A stretch of DNA of 64,000 nt from Guillardia theta CCMP2712 (taxonomy: Eukaryota > Cryptophyceae > Pyrenomonadales > Geminigeraceae). Numbering within the stretch: position 1 is the stretch's first letter; every line of letters starts with the position of its first letter. The notes under the pieces are model-generated. The model saw only the letters and a program-made list of their open reading frames with translations. It was not told the origin of the DNA and searched no databases. Made by a program: the position numbers and the translations under genes. This document shows positions 25,282 to 37,042 of this stretch, one piece after another. The stretch covers positions 33,745 to 97,744 of the forward strand of contig NW_005434540.1 of the NCBI RefSeq assembly GCF_000315625.1, given 5' to 3'.

Positions 25282-28103
25282 AGACAGGGACGTCACTGGC
25301 TCCTTTGTCACGGGACCCCGGGAAGAACGAGTGAACGAGAAGAGAAGGAGCAGCAGAGATATCTTTGAGAGAAAGTTCGGTCGAGGAGGGATACACGTCC
25401 TGAGGAGGTCTGAGCCAACAAGTCCGACAATAGCAAAGGATGCAGCGATGTCGTCAGAAATTGTCGAACAGATGGTAGCTCTGCAGAGTCACGTGAACGG
25501 TATCAACTCTCAGCTGGATTTGATGCATCAGCATGTCAGTTCTTCAGCGTTGCTGACAGAAAAAGTCAAGCTCCTCGAGCATCATATCAACAACTTCAGA
25601 ATAGAATACCATACAGTACATGAAAAACTATCGCAAGATGAAAATGCAATTTTCGTACTGCAAAACAACGCGAAACAATTAGGTATGAGGACTTCTGATG
25701 CTCCTGTTTCCGCTGATGTTGCCGCAGATCTTCGTTTATCAAGTGTTGAAGAGAAAATCCTCGACGAGCGCAAGAACGACAAGTTCTCCGTGCTCGACCG
25801 CGTTCGGAAACTGGAGCAACTGATGAAAGAGAGGATGAAGAGTGAAGATGGTGTCTTCTTTGGATGAACTTCACAGATTTTGTTTCTGATCGTATGTCTA
25901 GATAAATCTTCGCAGAATCTCCTACGCGGTCAGTCGGACATTTCAGAGCGACTGAGTCATGTGGAGTCAGAGTTGGTAATCTGGAAGAATAGTAGAAGTA
26001 CGATATGCACAACTGTATTCTTCTTGTGAAAGAATGTGTAGGCGACAAAGCTCAGACCATGGTCATGGGAGAATCAGCAGCTGGTGAGCTCAATCTGATA
26101 CGATCTCGCCTCCAAGAGATAGAAAGGGATATGAAAACTCTAGAAGAAAAAGTTCAAGTTCAAAACAAGCGAAGCGAGCAATTCGTCAAGGAGCAGCGAC
26201 AAAGAGCGATCGCTCAAGGTTATCACCAATATGAAATTGTGTCCATTTGTTTGAATTGCATACATAGGAGCTGCACCCCGAATTTCTGAATCGAAGGTGG
26301 CACCAAGATCCGAAGTGAACAAAGAGTTGATCTTGAAAAAGAAAGAAACAGCGATTCAACAAAGGACAGCTGAGTTGAACAAGGCTGTAGAAGAGAACAC
26401 TTCCTCAAAGGTATTTCTTTTCCTGGAGCCATTTGTTGGATGATTCTCCTTCATTCAGTCCAACACGATGGGAATTAGTGAATCGCCAATTATCTCGTCG
26501 TTTTCTGAAAGCAATCAAGAAAGTGCAGCACGACCAGTTTCGACTGATAAAACAGCTCGCGTTCAGAACCTCTCACACATAAGTACAATCCTGCTGCACG
26601 TGCATCAGAAAAACGCAATGAAGATGCACCTAGCACGGCAGGGCAGAACATTCAATATGAGCAAGACGAATCCAGGCTACAACCGGGAGATGATTTGAAC
26701 TCAAAGAAAGAAAGAGACAAAACCTCTAACCAACTGAATATTCAGAAACCAGCTCTGCCCCAAGGCTCGACAACCAGTGAAGGAGCGAATGAGCCTGCTG
26801 CACAAACCTTAAAGGATCGATCTCAAGATAAGTTGAAAGAAAATAGCAGACCATCGCAACACGATAACAATATTGTACAGCATTGGTCCGCAACAGAGGG
26901 AGAGGCGCTGGTGGAGACAGGGATCATCGGAGGGGACGGGAGGGGATGGGAGTGCGTAAGCTGGTGGATGGGGGGGCTGGTCGGAGCGAGCAAGAGCGGG
27001 AGGCTGCACGTGTGGAGGGAAGGGGCAGACGGGAGGATGGAGGTCATGGCAGAAGAGCAGGGACATGCAGGGGAAGTCAGCTGCATAGAGAGCTGGGGAG
27101 AGGAGCTGATCACGGGAGGGGTAGACGGGCGGGTGAAGGTGTGGAGGCTGGAGGGGGGAAGCTACGGTGCAAGGAGGACTGGGACGCGAAGGGAGAGCAG
27201 GGGCTTGAGGAGAAGCGGGAAGGAGGATCGGAGGCGAGCGACATCGGGGCAGTGACGAGGGCGTGCGGGTACGGGAAGCGGGTGTACGGGGCAGTGGCAG
27301 GGACGGCAAGGAGAGGGAACATGATCGTGGTATACGAGGCAGGGAAGAAGGGGAGGGTGGGGCGGATCGGGGGCGGGGAAGGAGGACACAGGTCGTGGAT
27401 ATCAGGGATGGCGACGGTGATGGGGGGAGAGCTGCTGGTGAGCGTGTCGTACGACGGGTGTGTACGGGTGTGGAGCACGCAGACGGGAGGGGGGAGCTTC
27501 TTCTACGAGGCGACGAGGAGCACACGGGCAGGGGCAGGGCTACTGGACGTGGTAGCGCTACCAGGGGTGGAGGAAGGGTCGCAGAGGATCGCGACGGTAG
27601 GAGAGGACGGGAGGGTGAGCATCTGGGAGATCGACAAGACGGAAGGGGCGGTGGAGGTAACGCTGGAGGAAGCGGGGATGCACAACGAGGGAGGGCTGTC
27701 AAGCGGGCGGCTTTGCGTGGTACAGGGGGGAGAGGGGAGCGCGTCAGAGACGGTGCTGGTCAGCGTAGGAGACGACGGGTACGGGCAGGTGTGGGAGGTA
27801 GGAGGCGGGCTGAGGAGGAAGGGAGGGGCGGCGGTAGCGGGAGACGGGAAGGCGGTGAGCGGGTGCAGCGGAGGAAGGGGAGGGAGGATAGCGGTCGGGG
27901 TCGGGGGGGAGGAGGGAGGAGAGACAGGGGGAGAGATCAAGATCTACGAGGTCAGGGCGGGACGGGAGGAGGGAGGAGGACCAGAGGAGAGGCCGGAGGG
28001 CAGGAGGGAAGGGGAGAGCAGAGGCGACGACGAGAGAGGAGAGGTCGAGCCCATTCTGTATGTTGTTTTTCTCGTAAAGGCAGACTATGGATGCTTTTTC
28101 TAG
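24968..28103 (+). CDS. Coiled-coil and WD40-repeat protein (one frame break)
   Basis: The ATG at 24968 opens MLVCVVDEGWRMAQ; the first about 75 residues have the length and hydrophobic spacing of a ubiquitin-like fold (weak). Model: 24968-25850, 25902-25997, 26042-26218, 26268-26410, 26459-26536, 26584-28103, all GT-AG. Residues about 165-400 are predicted coiled coil (heptads in HVNGINSQLDLMHQH, RLQEIERDMKTLEEK). The last exon encodes six or so WD40 blades, each ending in a VW/IW motif (RVKVWRLEGG, CVRVWSTQ, RVSIWEID, YGQVWEVG, EIKIYEVR). The frame shifts by one in a G run at 27151-27160 (GAGGGGGGAA): one additional G would restore continuity. Total about 965 residues if repaired. A cytosolic or cytoskeletal scaffold is inferred; no orthologue recognised. 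The acceptor at 26583 (AAG) is weak. Confidence 0.65.
25242..25280 (+). repeat. GGAGCA hexanucleotide repeat (Ala-Gly) in coding sequence
   Basis: About six copies of AGGAGC/GGAGCA encode alternating Ala and Gly within the first exon of the WD40 gene. A like repeat (GGGGCA) lies in the FkbH-type gene at 62,061. Confidence 0.8.
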
Positions 28104-28428
28104 TCATTTTCCATCGTATATTCTTCGTATTCTCACGTTATCAAGATGTTTAGCAGCTTTTTCTGTCATGTTTCGTGCCTATGAGTGCCTGTGATTTGTT
28201 CAAAGTCATACTCGTCATGCTGAGTCGGGACGACGAGCCTGAGCCTGAGACTCCGAAAGGACCATATAAACACACTGGCACTTGGCCCTCTCTTCTCTCT
28301 CTCTCTCTGTATTGTTTCTTTTTTTTATTTGAAATGTCAAATCAAAGGACCAGCATGAAATTGACTGCGAGGGGAGGAGTAGGAGAGGGCAAGAGGACAA
28401 GCTGAGCAGGAGGAGGAGGAGAGGGAGG
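28104..28428. other. Intergenic region with a CT tract
   Basis: 325 bases between two plus-strand genes. A CTCTCT...TTTTTT pyrimidine tract (28,290-28,330) precedes the next ATG by about 100 nt and may belong to its promoter. No gene seen. Confidence 0.5.
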
Positions 28429-30438
28429 ATGAGTGAGAAATCAAGGCTGGTAGAGCTGAAACACGAGGAGGAGCTCCTCTTTCAGGACTTCTTCGCCTCT
28501 CAGACCCTCCAGGCCGTCGGACATAACAGGCGGCAGACTCATCTCAGTTTCAGTGAGCTCTACGTCGTGGATCCCTTCCCCTCATCGACCTCTCCCTCAT
28601 CTTTGGCGTTGCACTTCGAGTTGCGTCCAAGACAGGAGGAGGAAAGGGAGTACGAGCACAAACTTTCTTTCAGCGAATCTATCCTTCACCTGAGCCTCCT
28701 CCCGACCTCCTCCGACCTCAACTCACCACCCGACGTTGAGAGCGACGAAAGACAAGTCGATGATGTCACCTTAGAGCTGTCGACGGAGAATCCGTCAAAA
28801 TTTGATGAGGAGGATGATTCCCGGCCGTTCTCAGCCTCCTCCACCATCTCATCCATCTCATCCGTGGAGTCAAAGGAGGATGTAGAGGAGGCGGTCGAGG
28901 GCGAGACGAGCAGAGTCACCATCAGACTTGTCTTCGCAAACAATTGCGAGTTTGTTGACAAGAGCATGTACCTTGACACTCTGGAAGGGTTGGACATAGC
29001 GGATGACATGAAACTACGAGATTTGGTACTTTTCCCAACATTGTCGTAATTGACAAGTGAAGTTACTTCTGCAGGCAACAATAGAGCGCAGTGACTTGAT
29101 CCACCACGAGCTGACGGTTGAGCTGATGTCAAGAGATTCTGCAAAGCTTCTCAACGCCGCAAGGATTCTTTTGTTGCAAGCCAAACACCGCTTGTCGCTC
29201 CTCCGTCAGATGCCCAGCATGCTGCACCTGAAAGACGCGCAGCTGCTAGCTGTGCCAGGGCTCAGGCTCGAGGTTCAGGTCCAGGAGGCTGTCAAGGGTT
29301 TCATGTGGCTGGATGGGATGACGACAACCATTCACAACTCGAGCAAGGACGGCGAGGCTACGGGTGAGCCGGTCAAGTCCGGTAGATCGACTGCCTGAGA
29401 CGCGTTTGAACGCAGGACGAATCTGCATCCTCGAAGCTGATACCAACCTGATGGTCTGCTGAGAAAGCTCTCGCCCCTTGCCTGACTTGGATGTTTGCGC
29501 AGGTCTGGCGAGACAACGAGATCCTCGAGGAGACCGTCGGGGCTGACGTCACCCAAGGCCCTCCCTGTCAAGTGCGAACTTACGTCTTCCGGCACAAGTC
29601 GTGGCAGCTGCTCGTCACGCGGGGAGCTCTCTTGTACCTCCACGGAGAGCCAGCTGCCGTGCAGGTCCGCAAGAAAGGTGTCAAAGTCAGACTGTCCCTC
29701 CAGGCCTTCTTGCGTCTAGCGCATGCCGACGACAGGAGCTGGTCAGCCGTCGCTCAGTCGGCAGGCAGCGAAGGCCTTGCGCGCATGTGCCCCTGCTTTG
29801 AGTGGGAGGGACTGTGCTGGCGATGCGCGTCCAAGGGATCTGAGAGCCCCTTGGTGCCTCACCGGCATCATCCCGAGAGGAAGATTCGGGTCCTTCAGTC
29901 TCGTCCGGACGGGAAGGAGGTCTGGATGCCGCTGCTGGAGTTCGCCAGGGACGCGAGGCTCTCACTGCTCAGGTTCTGCAGGTCAGCTGGGGTGAGGACC
30001 AGCGTCCCTCTGAGGGCCATGAGAGTGAAGAAGCCCGAGGAGCTGCTGGCGGGCTGGAGGAGATCGGAGGGAGGAGGCGCAGGGTACGAGAACGAGCTGC
30101 ATGGCGTGTGGACGGCAAGAAGTCCCCAGGAGAGTTGGTCGACCCTGCACGAGGTACTCGAGGAGACGGGCCAGCCCTCTCCTCCTCCTCATCTCAGCCT
30201 TGCCGAGGCTCATCCAGCTGCTCGGGCGCCTGGCCTTGTGGAATATTCCAAGGAGTTTGACCAGCCCGCCACGATGCTCCAGAAAACTTTCCGAGGGCAC
30301 CGACAACGAGTTCTTGTGCTGGCGACCATTCCAGATGCAGTGAGGATCCGCCGTCTGCTTCCTCTGTCGAGCTTGATCGTCACACACTCGCGCCTCTCGC
30401 GGATTTTCAAGAAGATGATGGGAAGGAGGAGGCGCTAG
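28429..30438 (+). CDS. Uncharacterised protein with a C-terminal IQ motif
   Basis: Exons 28429-29025, 29075-29363, 29416-29453 and 29503-30438 join in phase and encode about 619 residues, starting MSEKSRLVELKHEEELLFQD. The first third is acidic and serine-rich. A middle part holds RLSLLRQMPSMLHLKD and FMWLDGMTTTIH. The last exon has a Cys-rich patch (CPCFEWEGLCWRC) and ends with an IQ calmodulin-binding motif (MLQKTFRGHRQRVL) and a basic tail KKMMGRRRR. I do not recognise the family. The IQ motif suggests calmodulin or myosin-light-chain binding; nothing else can be inferred. Confidence 0.75.
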
Positions 30439-31684
30439 GAGCAAGTCTTCTGAATGACATATTTTGTGCATACAAGATTTTTGACTTCTGGCTAGTGGAA
30501 ATGTTGAACTTAGGGATTTACCAGCCCGGGGGACCCGGAAGAAACGCCCGGCCCGGGCCCGTTTCAACTCGAGACAACAAGTACACTACTTTCTCTATCA
30601 GCTCTCAATTCCAATGAGAGTGAGAAGATCAGATACATCTATAGAGCAGCACAAGACAGCGGACTCATTTGAGACACGTGACGATTCCTTCATCAGTAGA
30701 CAAGATGTGAATATGATGCGCAGAATGTTTTGGTTGTTCATGTCACAGAAGGACGCAGTAGAATCTTGACTAGTGCCTGGCCCTCTTGAACTCCCTTTCA
30801 AGGATCGTAGGTGCTGCACCGTAAGAAGATTCCGGTGCTCAGTCACGATTCTCCACGTCAGCAGGTGCCTGGGGTGAGGGTTGGTATTCCTGTAGCAGTG
30901 TTTCATTCATGCTCCTGAGAAACTGTCCAAAAACGGTTGCTAATCTTGTTTCTTGCCACCAGCTCGTCTTGATGAGTGTTCCAAATCTTGCCTTGGTCGA
31001 CATGCGAAGCTCTTCACCCTCGACCCACAGGCCGTGGTCTGTCTCTGTGCATCTCTGCTATAAATTCAGGATTATAACTGTCATGGATGAGCTCGCTCGT
31101 TTCCGTGTAGAACTCAAGGATACTGGAACCAGACCACGGCTGCCCCTCTTCCTTGTACAAGAGCATGTTTGGCGTCAACCAAGGCGTATCTTGACCGTGA
31201 ACATGCTAGAAGTAACGTACATGTTGAGAAGTAACGTACATGTTGAGAATATGCTTGTTCCAGCAGCGCATTAATTAAACTTCCCTGCTTTCCGTACACC
31301 TTTCTCCAACACTTCAACGAAGGTCTGGCTAGCCATCAGTCGTACATACTTCACATACTTCACATACTTCTCCACTTGCCCAGGCTGCAGCATGTTGCTT
31401 GTACCTGCCGCCATAACTCGCAGCGCTGCATGATGCTGGTACCTGCTGCAGCCATCACAGCTCCATCGCGGGAAACTTTCAAAAATTGAAATTTGAAGCC
31501 TAACAGCGAAAAACCTTCACGATGGGCGAATTATATATATTGCTTGTAGGTTGATATGTATTGCTCATACATTGATTGGACGCATCATGGCGGCCCAGCG
31601 CGGAGCGGGTGGGACTTGGCTAAGAGAGATCCTGAGGAGGCAGCGAAGACATGAAGGTTCTGACGTCATCAAGACAGTGATGTC
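30439..31684. other. Intergenic region with short repeats
   Basis: No supportable gene in 1.2 kb. A GC-rich block (CCCGGGGGACCC...GCCCGGGCCCG) lies at about 30,523-30,560. A 19-20 bp unit (AAGTAACGTACATGTTGAG) is repeated in tandem at about 31,208-31,250, and TACTTCACA is repeated three times at about 31,346-31,370. The 200 bases before the next ATG are AT-rich (GAATTATATATATTGC at about 31,530) and may hold its promoter. Confidence 0.5.
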
Positions 31685-34600
31685 ATGAAGATCGTGTGCC
31701 GCCAAGCATGGAGCTTGCTCTTGCTCGGCTTTATCGCGTCTCTTGTTTGCTCGCCTTGCCTAGCGCGACGAGATTCCCTTGCAGCCGGTCATGTCAGATC
31801 GCCCAGGCTGGCTGAAGGCACTCGTAAGACACCAAAGACACCCAAAACACCGAAGAAGCTCGCCAACCTCACCGATCCTTCGAGCCCAGCAGCCTCAAGT
31901 GCTAACGGTAAGTGGAGGACCGTAGGCTCCCGGGCCTGACTGTCCCCGCAGCTCCCTCGGAGCTAGTCCCTCACCTCTCGCAAGATCCCTTCACCTCCGT
32001 CCTTCCTTCTCTCTCAAACTTCACCCTCCATGCGCTCGAGTCCCTCAAGTTCAAGTACATGGCCCCTGTGCAAAAGATGGTCATCCCCCTACTCCTGTCC
32101 AGCAAGGATGTGGTGGTGGAGGCACCGACGGGCTCGGGCAAGACAGTTGCCTTCCTCGTGCCAGGTACGTCAGCACTGAGATATTCTCCGATGAGACGAT
32201 TCCTCAGCTTTCGAGCTTCTCGCTCGCAGCAGTGATACCCTAGACAAGGTACCTCATCCCACTCATATGCTGCTCTGAATCTGATGTGTTGCATGCAGAC
32301 TGATATAGGTTCTCTGATTATCGCGCCGACCCGAGAGCTTGCCTTGCAGATTGAATGTAATTTCTTGTTTGCTCTCTGCGCTCACCTGACGTGATCCTTG
32401 ACGTCAGCACTGTCTGCCGTCTTCTCCTCCCACTGCTCCTTTCCCAGCCACTCGTTCGTCGGGGGTTCGAATGAGACGAACAACATGCGGCGCTTCAAGG
32501 TCTCTTCTCAGTGTCTTTGACCGCTCTCAACAGCTGGGCAGGAGCTGGGAGGCAACGTCTTGATCGCGACCCCTGGGAGATTCATCGAGACGATCAGCAA
32601 GAAGAACCTGACGGGAAAGGGGACGAGTGGGATCGACGCGCTGAGATCCCTCCAGCTTCTCGTCCTCGACGAGGCTGATAGGTAGGAGTACAGGCCTGCT
32701 CTAGTCTCCCTCACGTCTCCTCCGACTCCAGACTGCTCCACATGGGCTTCGAACAGCAGCTCACGAGGATTTTCTCCCTTATCCCCAAACAGCGAAGGTA
32801 AGACTGGAGATTCGGCTGACCCTGCTATGTCCACCAGTTTCACCGCCTCTGACAGGACGGGCTTGTTTTCTGCTACGATGACGTCATCGTTGACGGAGCT
32901 CGTGCGAGTCGGTCAGATTTGAAACCTCTCCTTAACCGTCAGTACTCATAGCTGTCAGGGATGCGGAATCCTTGCCGAGTCGCAGTCACTGTGAAGGGAA
33001 AGGAAGGACAAGCTCTAACGACTCCAGTCGAACTCTCGCACTACTACATGGTGATATTGTCTAACAGTCTTGTTCCTTTCTCCTGTCGCCTCCCTAGCTT
33101 TTCTCCTATTTCCTCCGCCCTCAATAGACCTCGCCCGAAGAATCTAACTCTCTCTGTCCTCGTGAATCTTTACCCTTTCATATCGTAGAAACTTCTCTTT
33201 TTATTCTTGTTTACCTTTGATTCGTTGCTTTCCTATTCTCTTTCATGTTCAATCCTCCTCCTCTCCTCCTCTCCTTCCTCCTTCCGTTCTCCTTTTTGTC
33301 GGCACGCTCTGCTTACCTCCACTTGACAGGAAGTTGCTCCCCGTCAGAGGTTGAATCAGTTGATTCATCTCCTAATCACTCTCAAGGAAAAGAAGGTGAG
33401 AGATCTCCACGAGACCTGCTCGATCGCTCAACGTGCGGGGGGAGCAGGCGGGGAAGATCATCATTTTCTTTCTGACGTGCTGGGCTGTTGATTACTTCGC
33501 TCGGATCCTACCGAAGCTCAAGGTGTCGAGGTTGCTAAGCGAGAGAGGAGGGTGAAAGTGTCTTGGTAGACTTGTCAAGGGCTCCACTTTGTGGGTTTGC
33601 ACGGCAAGGTGAATGGCAAGTCTGTCAATCCAGCTCGCTGATTCTTTGCTGGCCAGCTGGACCAGAAGAAACGGAGCAAAGCAGTAGAAGAGCTGAGAAA
33701 CTCGAAAGAGGCTGTGCGTACCCATGTCTAGTTCCTTCTCCTCTCTCTCCTCTGAATTACTTGTCAAGATTCTCCTCTGCACGGACGTGGCGGCCAGGGG
33801 GTTGGACTTCGATGACATTTCGTGGGTCATTCAGGTACAGACGAGACGAGGCTGACCGGGGCCTGACTCGTGAGACAAGTTCGACCCTCCGCAAGATCCT
33901 GACTTCTTCGTTCATCGCGTGGGGAGAGCGGGGAGGATGGGGAGGTGTTTGGCATTGACCTGCCTCCTGCTCCTGCTCCTGCTCCTGCCTCCTGCCTCCT
34001 GCTATAGTGACGCCCCTTTAGACGTGGAAAATCTGTTATCTTCCTCGCTCCGAGCGAGATTGACTACATCCAGATGGTCGAGTCGCGGAACATGAAGTTA
34101 GAGGTGACTTCGATCTGAACCTGACAAGATGATAGAAAGCCTGCCTGTTTGCTCTTCGTGATTGCTTCCAACGACCTTGTTAACCTTCTCAGATGTCTTG
34201 CTTGTCACTCTTGCCTTTGATGTTTGGTCCTCACATCCTTGTCTTCATCCCTGACTCTTGTACCTTCATTCTCTTCTGCCTCCCATCTCAAACTTTTCCA
34301 GGAGATTCCATGTTCTGCCGATGCTCGAGACGTCTTACAGGAGATCAGAAGTCTTGTCCGGGAGGTAAGCCAAGGAGAAAAAAGATGTGTCCTGACCCAG
34401 GTTCTTTCAGGATAGAGATCTCATGAGGAGAGGGCAGCGCACTTTCGTTTCTATCGGTAACATCCTCCTCCTCCTCCTCCTCCTCCTCCTCCTCCTCCTC
34501 CTCCTCCTCCCATTTTTGAATATCCTTCCCTCGTTCTTCCCTTGAATTCCATCTCTCCATTCCCTCCTGACTGTCCCTCCCTCTTTCCTTGCTTTCCATC

Positions 34601-35416
34601 TCTGGCCGTCTTCCTACACTAGTCCGAGCGTACAGGGAGCATCTGTGTGACTTCATCTTCAAGTTGGATCAGTTCGACTATGCGGGTACCGCAGGTGCCT
34701 TGCCCAGCGCCTCCTCCTCACCTGCTTCCTGCAGGTCACGGGATGAGTCTCGGGCTGCTCCAGCTCCCCTACATGCGCGAACTCCTTCAAGCTGGTCGAG
34801 GGTGAACAGAGCAGGAAGACGCTGATGCACTAGCAGGAGCCACGGCCAAGCGACGGATGCTCTTGCTGCCCGGGTTTGAACCCGAGGAGATCGACTTGGA
34901 CAGCATCGCGTTCAAGGACGCGAAGCGGGAGAAGGAGCGGCAGGAGCAGCTTAAGGTGAGGGGAGGGGAGAGGAGAGGAGATGCTCAATTGTAGCAACAA
35001 GAACGAAGAGGACGAGAGGGACAAGCAGGCGAAGAAGAGGCGAGCAGCAAGGAATGCACAGAGCTGGAGCAAGAAGCTCGACAAGGTTGTCAGGCTGGGA
35101 CGAGGAGGCTGCTGACGAAGAACAGATGGAGAGGAGGCAGAAGAAGAAGGCCAGAAAGGAGCGAGTCCTCACCGTCCCTCAGGTTCGCCTCCTCCTCCTG
35201 CCGTCGAGCACGTGACGGGGGCGGGGCAGGTGCGGGAGGAGGAGCTGAGCGACGACGAGATCGAGCAGATGCGCAAGGAGTACGCGCTGCTCAAGAAGAT
35301 GAAGAAGGTGGGGGCTCCCTTCTCAGCTGTCGGCCTCGTTGACCAGCAGGTTGCAGGGGAAACTGCCAGTGAACCAGCTGGACCAGGAGCTGGATGAGAG
35401 CGCGAACTCCCTGTGA
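31685..35416 (+). CDS. DDX55/Spb4-type DEAD-box RNA helicase with a possible bipartite targeting leader
   Basis: A many-exon gene. Exon 1 (31685-31907) encodes MKIVCRQAWSLLLLGFIASL with a hydrophobic core and a likely cleavage near CLA, then a basic Ser/Thr/Pro-rich stretch (RKTPKTPKTPKK). From 31952 the helicase core follows: Q motif (FKYMAPVQ), motif I APTGSGKT (32122-32145), PTRELA (about 32,330), GGN/ATPGR (32,560), DEADRLL (about 32,670), SATMTS (about 32,870), LLCTDVAARGLDF (about 33,770), and HRVGRAGR (about 33,910). Downstream come FVSIVRAYREH and the C-terminal KQR-rich part ending KLPVNQLDQELDESANSL. Order and the C-terminal extension match DDX55/Spb4, which acts in 60S ribosome assembly. 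The leader has no Phe after the cleavage site, which in cryptophytes points to the periplastid compartment or nucleomorph rather than the stroma (inference). A few small exons remain unplaced. Confidence 0.85.
34463..34510 (+). repeat. (CTC)n microsatellite in a helicase intron
   Basis: An uninterrupted run of about 16 CTC triplets between the exon ending EIRSLVRE and the exon resuming FVSI. Confidence 0.9.
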
Positions 35417-36091
35417 GTATGATAGTGGTACAAACTCAATAATGAAAGCTCGGAGGTAATCAGCGACTTGAGACCTGGGGGTCTGATCATTATCCTGGAG
35501 ACTGATGGCTTTCTGGGGGTTTGTGTTGAGGGTAGGAAGGGCCAGGAAGGGAGAGGCCAAGATAGAGCCTCTGTCTCTTTAACAAATCTAACACTCTGAC
35601 GTCGCCATGCGAACAATTCCCTCACTGTTATGGTGCAAGAAAAATTTTCACATCAGAATTGTAAGGAATGTCTTGAGAGATTGACAGAAATACACCCTGA
35701 AACATTATATTATTTATCTCATGCGGTTTTTCACAATCTCTCAAATAATTCCCTCACTGTTGTGATGCGGAAAAATATTTCACACGAGAATGATAAGAGA
35801 ATTTGTGTGGTACTGTTAGAAACCCTTATAAGAAAATACTTGAGACTGTGAAATTTGAGCGAAGCGAGAAATGCGAGCAGAGCGATGCGAAATAAAAATG
35901 GGCAAGTGTATCCTCAGCAGCCCGACATAAAGTCTCTGTTTAGTTGATCTACCAACTTTCACTGCCGCATGCTGGTCTCTTTAAAAAAGATTTTGTCGGA
36001 GAAGGAAATTCCTTTCCTTTTCCGCGTTCATGTGAACGTACACGTCCAGGAGCATCATCTGGACTTACAGTAAATCCCCTATGGGGCCATT
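35417..36091. other. AT-rich intergenic region with a diverged direct repeat
   Basis: A motif beginning ATTCCCTCACTGTT, followed by a TTTTCACA...GAGAAT stretch, occurs at about 35,617-35,668 and again, diverged, at about 35,748-35,806 (period about 131 bp). No gene seen. Confidence 0.5.
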
Positions 36092-36322
36092 ATGGACGAT
36101 GGGCTTGTAGGATCGAGAGTTCTAGGAGGAGAGCAACTTGCAGCACCTCTGTCATGCCCCCCTGCAGTGTATTCAATCATGCAGGAGTGTTGGAAGCAGA
36201 ATAGCAGCGAGCGGCCAAGCTTCAGCAAGTTACAGATCGAACTTCAAAAGCAACACGATGAAGCCATTAAAAACAGCAGCCAAGCGGTGAACAATCGCAG
36301 CCATCCATGTTTCATCTGTTAG
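36092..36322 (+). pseudogene. C-terminal fragment of a tyrosine-kinase-like domain
   Basis: The frame reads GGEQLAAPLSCPPAVYSIMQ then ECWKQNSSERPSFSKLQIEL. This is subdomain XI of TK/TKL kinases (P-x-x-C-P-x-x-V-Y-x-I-M-x-x-C-W...R-P-x-F-x-x-L). No ATP-binding, HRD or DFG motif is found upstream in a usable frame, so only the end of the C-lobe survives. It is most likely a relic; a short transcribed exon cannot be excluded. Confidence 0.6.
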
Positions 36323-36361
36323 GATCAACAAGCTGAATGAGCGCTGATCCCATCAGCAGGC

Positions 36362-36637
36362 ATGAGTGTCTCTACGAAGACTGAAAGGAAGGAGCTTCTA
36401 GACCAAGCTCTTCCCACCCGCATTCGGTCCTTCTTGTCCACCCTCAGCGAGCAGGCCAGCACATGCATCTCTGCGAATTTCAGTACTCAGTGCTATGAAC
36501 AGGAAGCTGAGAGATCGACGCTCTATGTAAGCTCAGCAGCCAGATTCTCCTTGAGAACATTGCGTCCCACTCCCTGCTCCTCTGGCGTCTTCGCCCACTC
36601 TCCCAGCGACATGAACTCCAGGCTCCCCGGAGAGTAG
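36362..36637 (+). CDS. Hypothetical short ORF
   Basis: An ATG-initiated 91-codon frame (MSVSTKTERKELLDQ...) just after the kinase fragment. It has no recognisable domain and composition is not decisive. It may be a remnant or chance frame. Confidence 0.2.
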   Translation: MSVSTKTERKELLDQALPTRIRSFLSTLSEQASTCISANFSTQCYEQEAERSTLYVSSAARFSLRTLRPTPCSSGVFAHSPSDMNSRLPGE

Positions 36638-36736
36638 AAGGTGTCGTGCAGGTTTCCTATGGCCTTGTCCAAGACCAGCTTGATCGGGCAAAGAGGTTGC
36701 CTCCCGGTGGATGACTGCTGAGAGCTCGCTTACGAG

Positions 36737-37042
36737 CTACAGCATGTCTTCTTTGCTTGACGGAGATGCTGCCTCCATTGTGATCCTCTCCAGGTCTGTG
36801 AACTCCAGCCACTCTCCCTCGCTCTCCTCCTGCCGCTGAGCGTCGCCAGTGCCACGCTGACCAGCCGTGTCGAAGCCGACTGCTTCGAGCTTGGTTGCTG
36901 CGCCTTCTAGAGAGCCTCGAAGGGCAGCGGACCCGTTCCATGACCTGATATTTCGATCCTCCTCCATATCGATCCCTTCGCAAGACTCACTTGGCTTAGG
37001 GGACAAGTTCCTCGCAACAACTCCGTCATCACAATACTTCAA
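36737..37042 (-). CDS. Hypothetical minus-strand exon
   Basis: A frame reading VVARNLSPKPSESCEGIDME then acidic and polar text (EGEWLEFTDLERITM) looks like natural protein sequence, but no start and no domain can be assigned. Adjacent minus-strand text (AKEYHLDGCTCPPAYVSSLL near 37,230) could be an upstream exon. Low confidence. Confidence 0.25.
   Translation of the reverse strand: MKYCDDGVVARNLSPKPSESCEGIDMEEDRNIRSWNGSAALRGSLEGAATKLEAVGFDTAGQRGTGDAQRQEESEGEWLEFTDLERITMEAASPSSKEDML

Noticed and set aside
26883-27260. Second long plus-strand frame at the 5' end of the WD40 exon
   Set aside because: Before the G-run slip at 27,155 the WD40 motifs are in the other frame; this one is only real after the slip.
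27503-27940. Long minus-strand Pro/Ser-rich frames opposite the WD40 exon
   Set aside because: They arise from the GC-rich, purine-biased plus strand and have low-complexity composition without domains.
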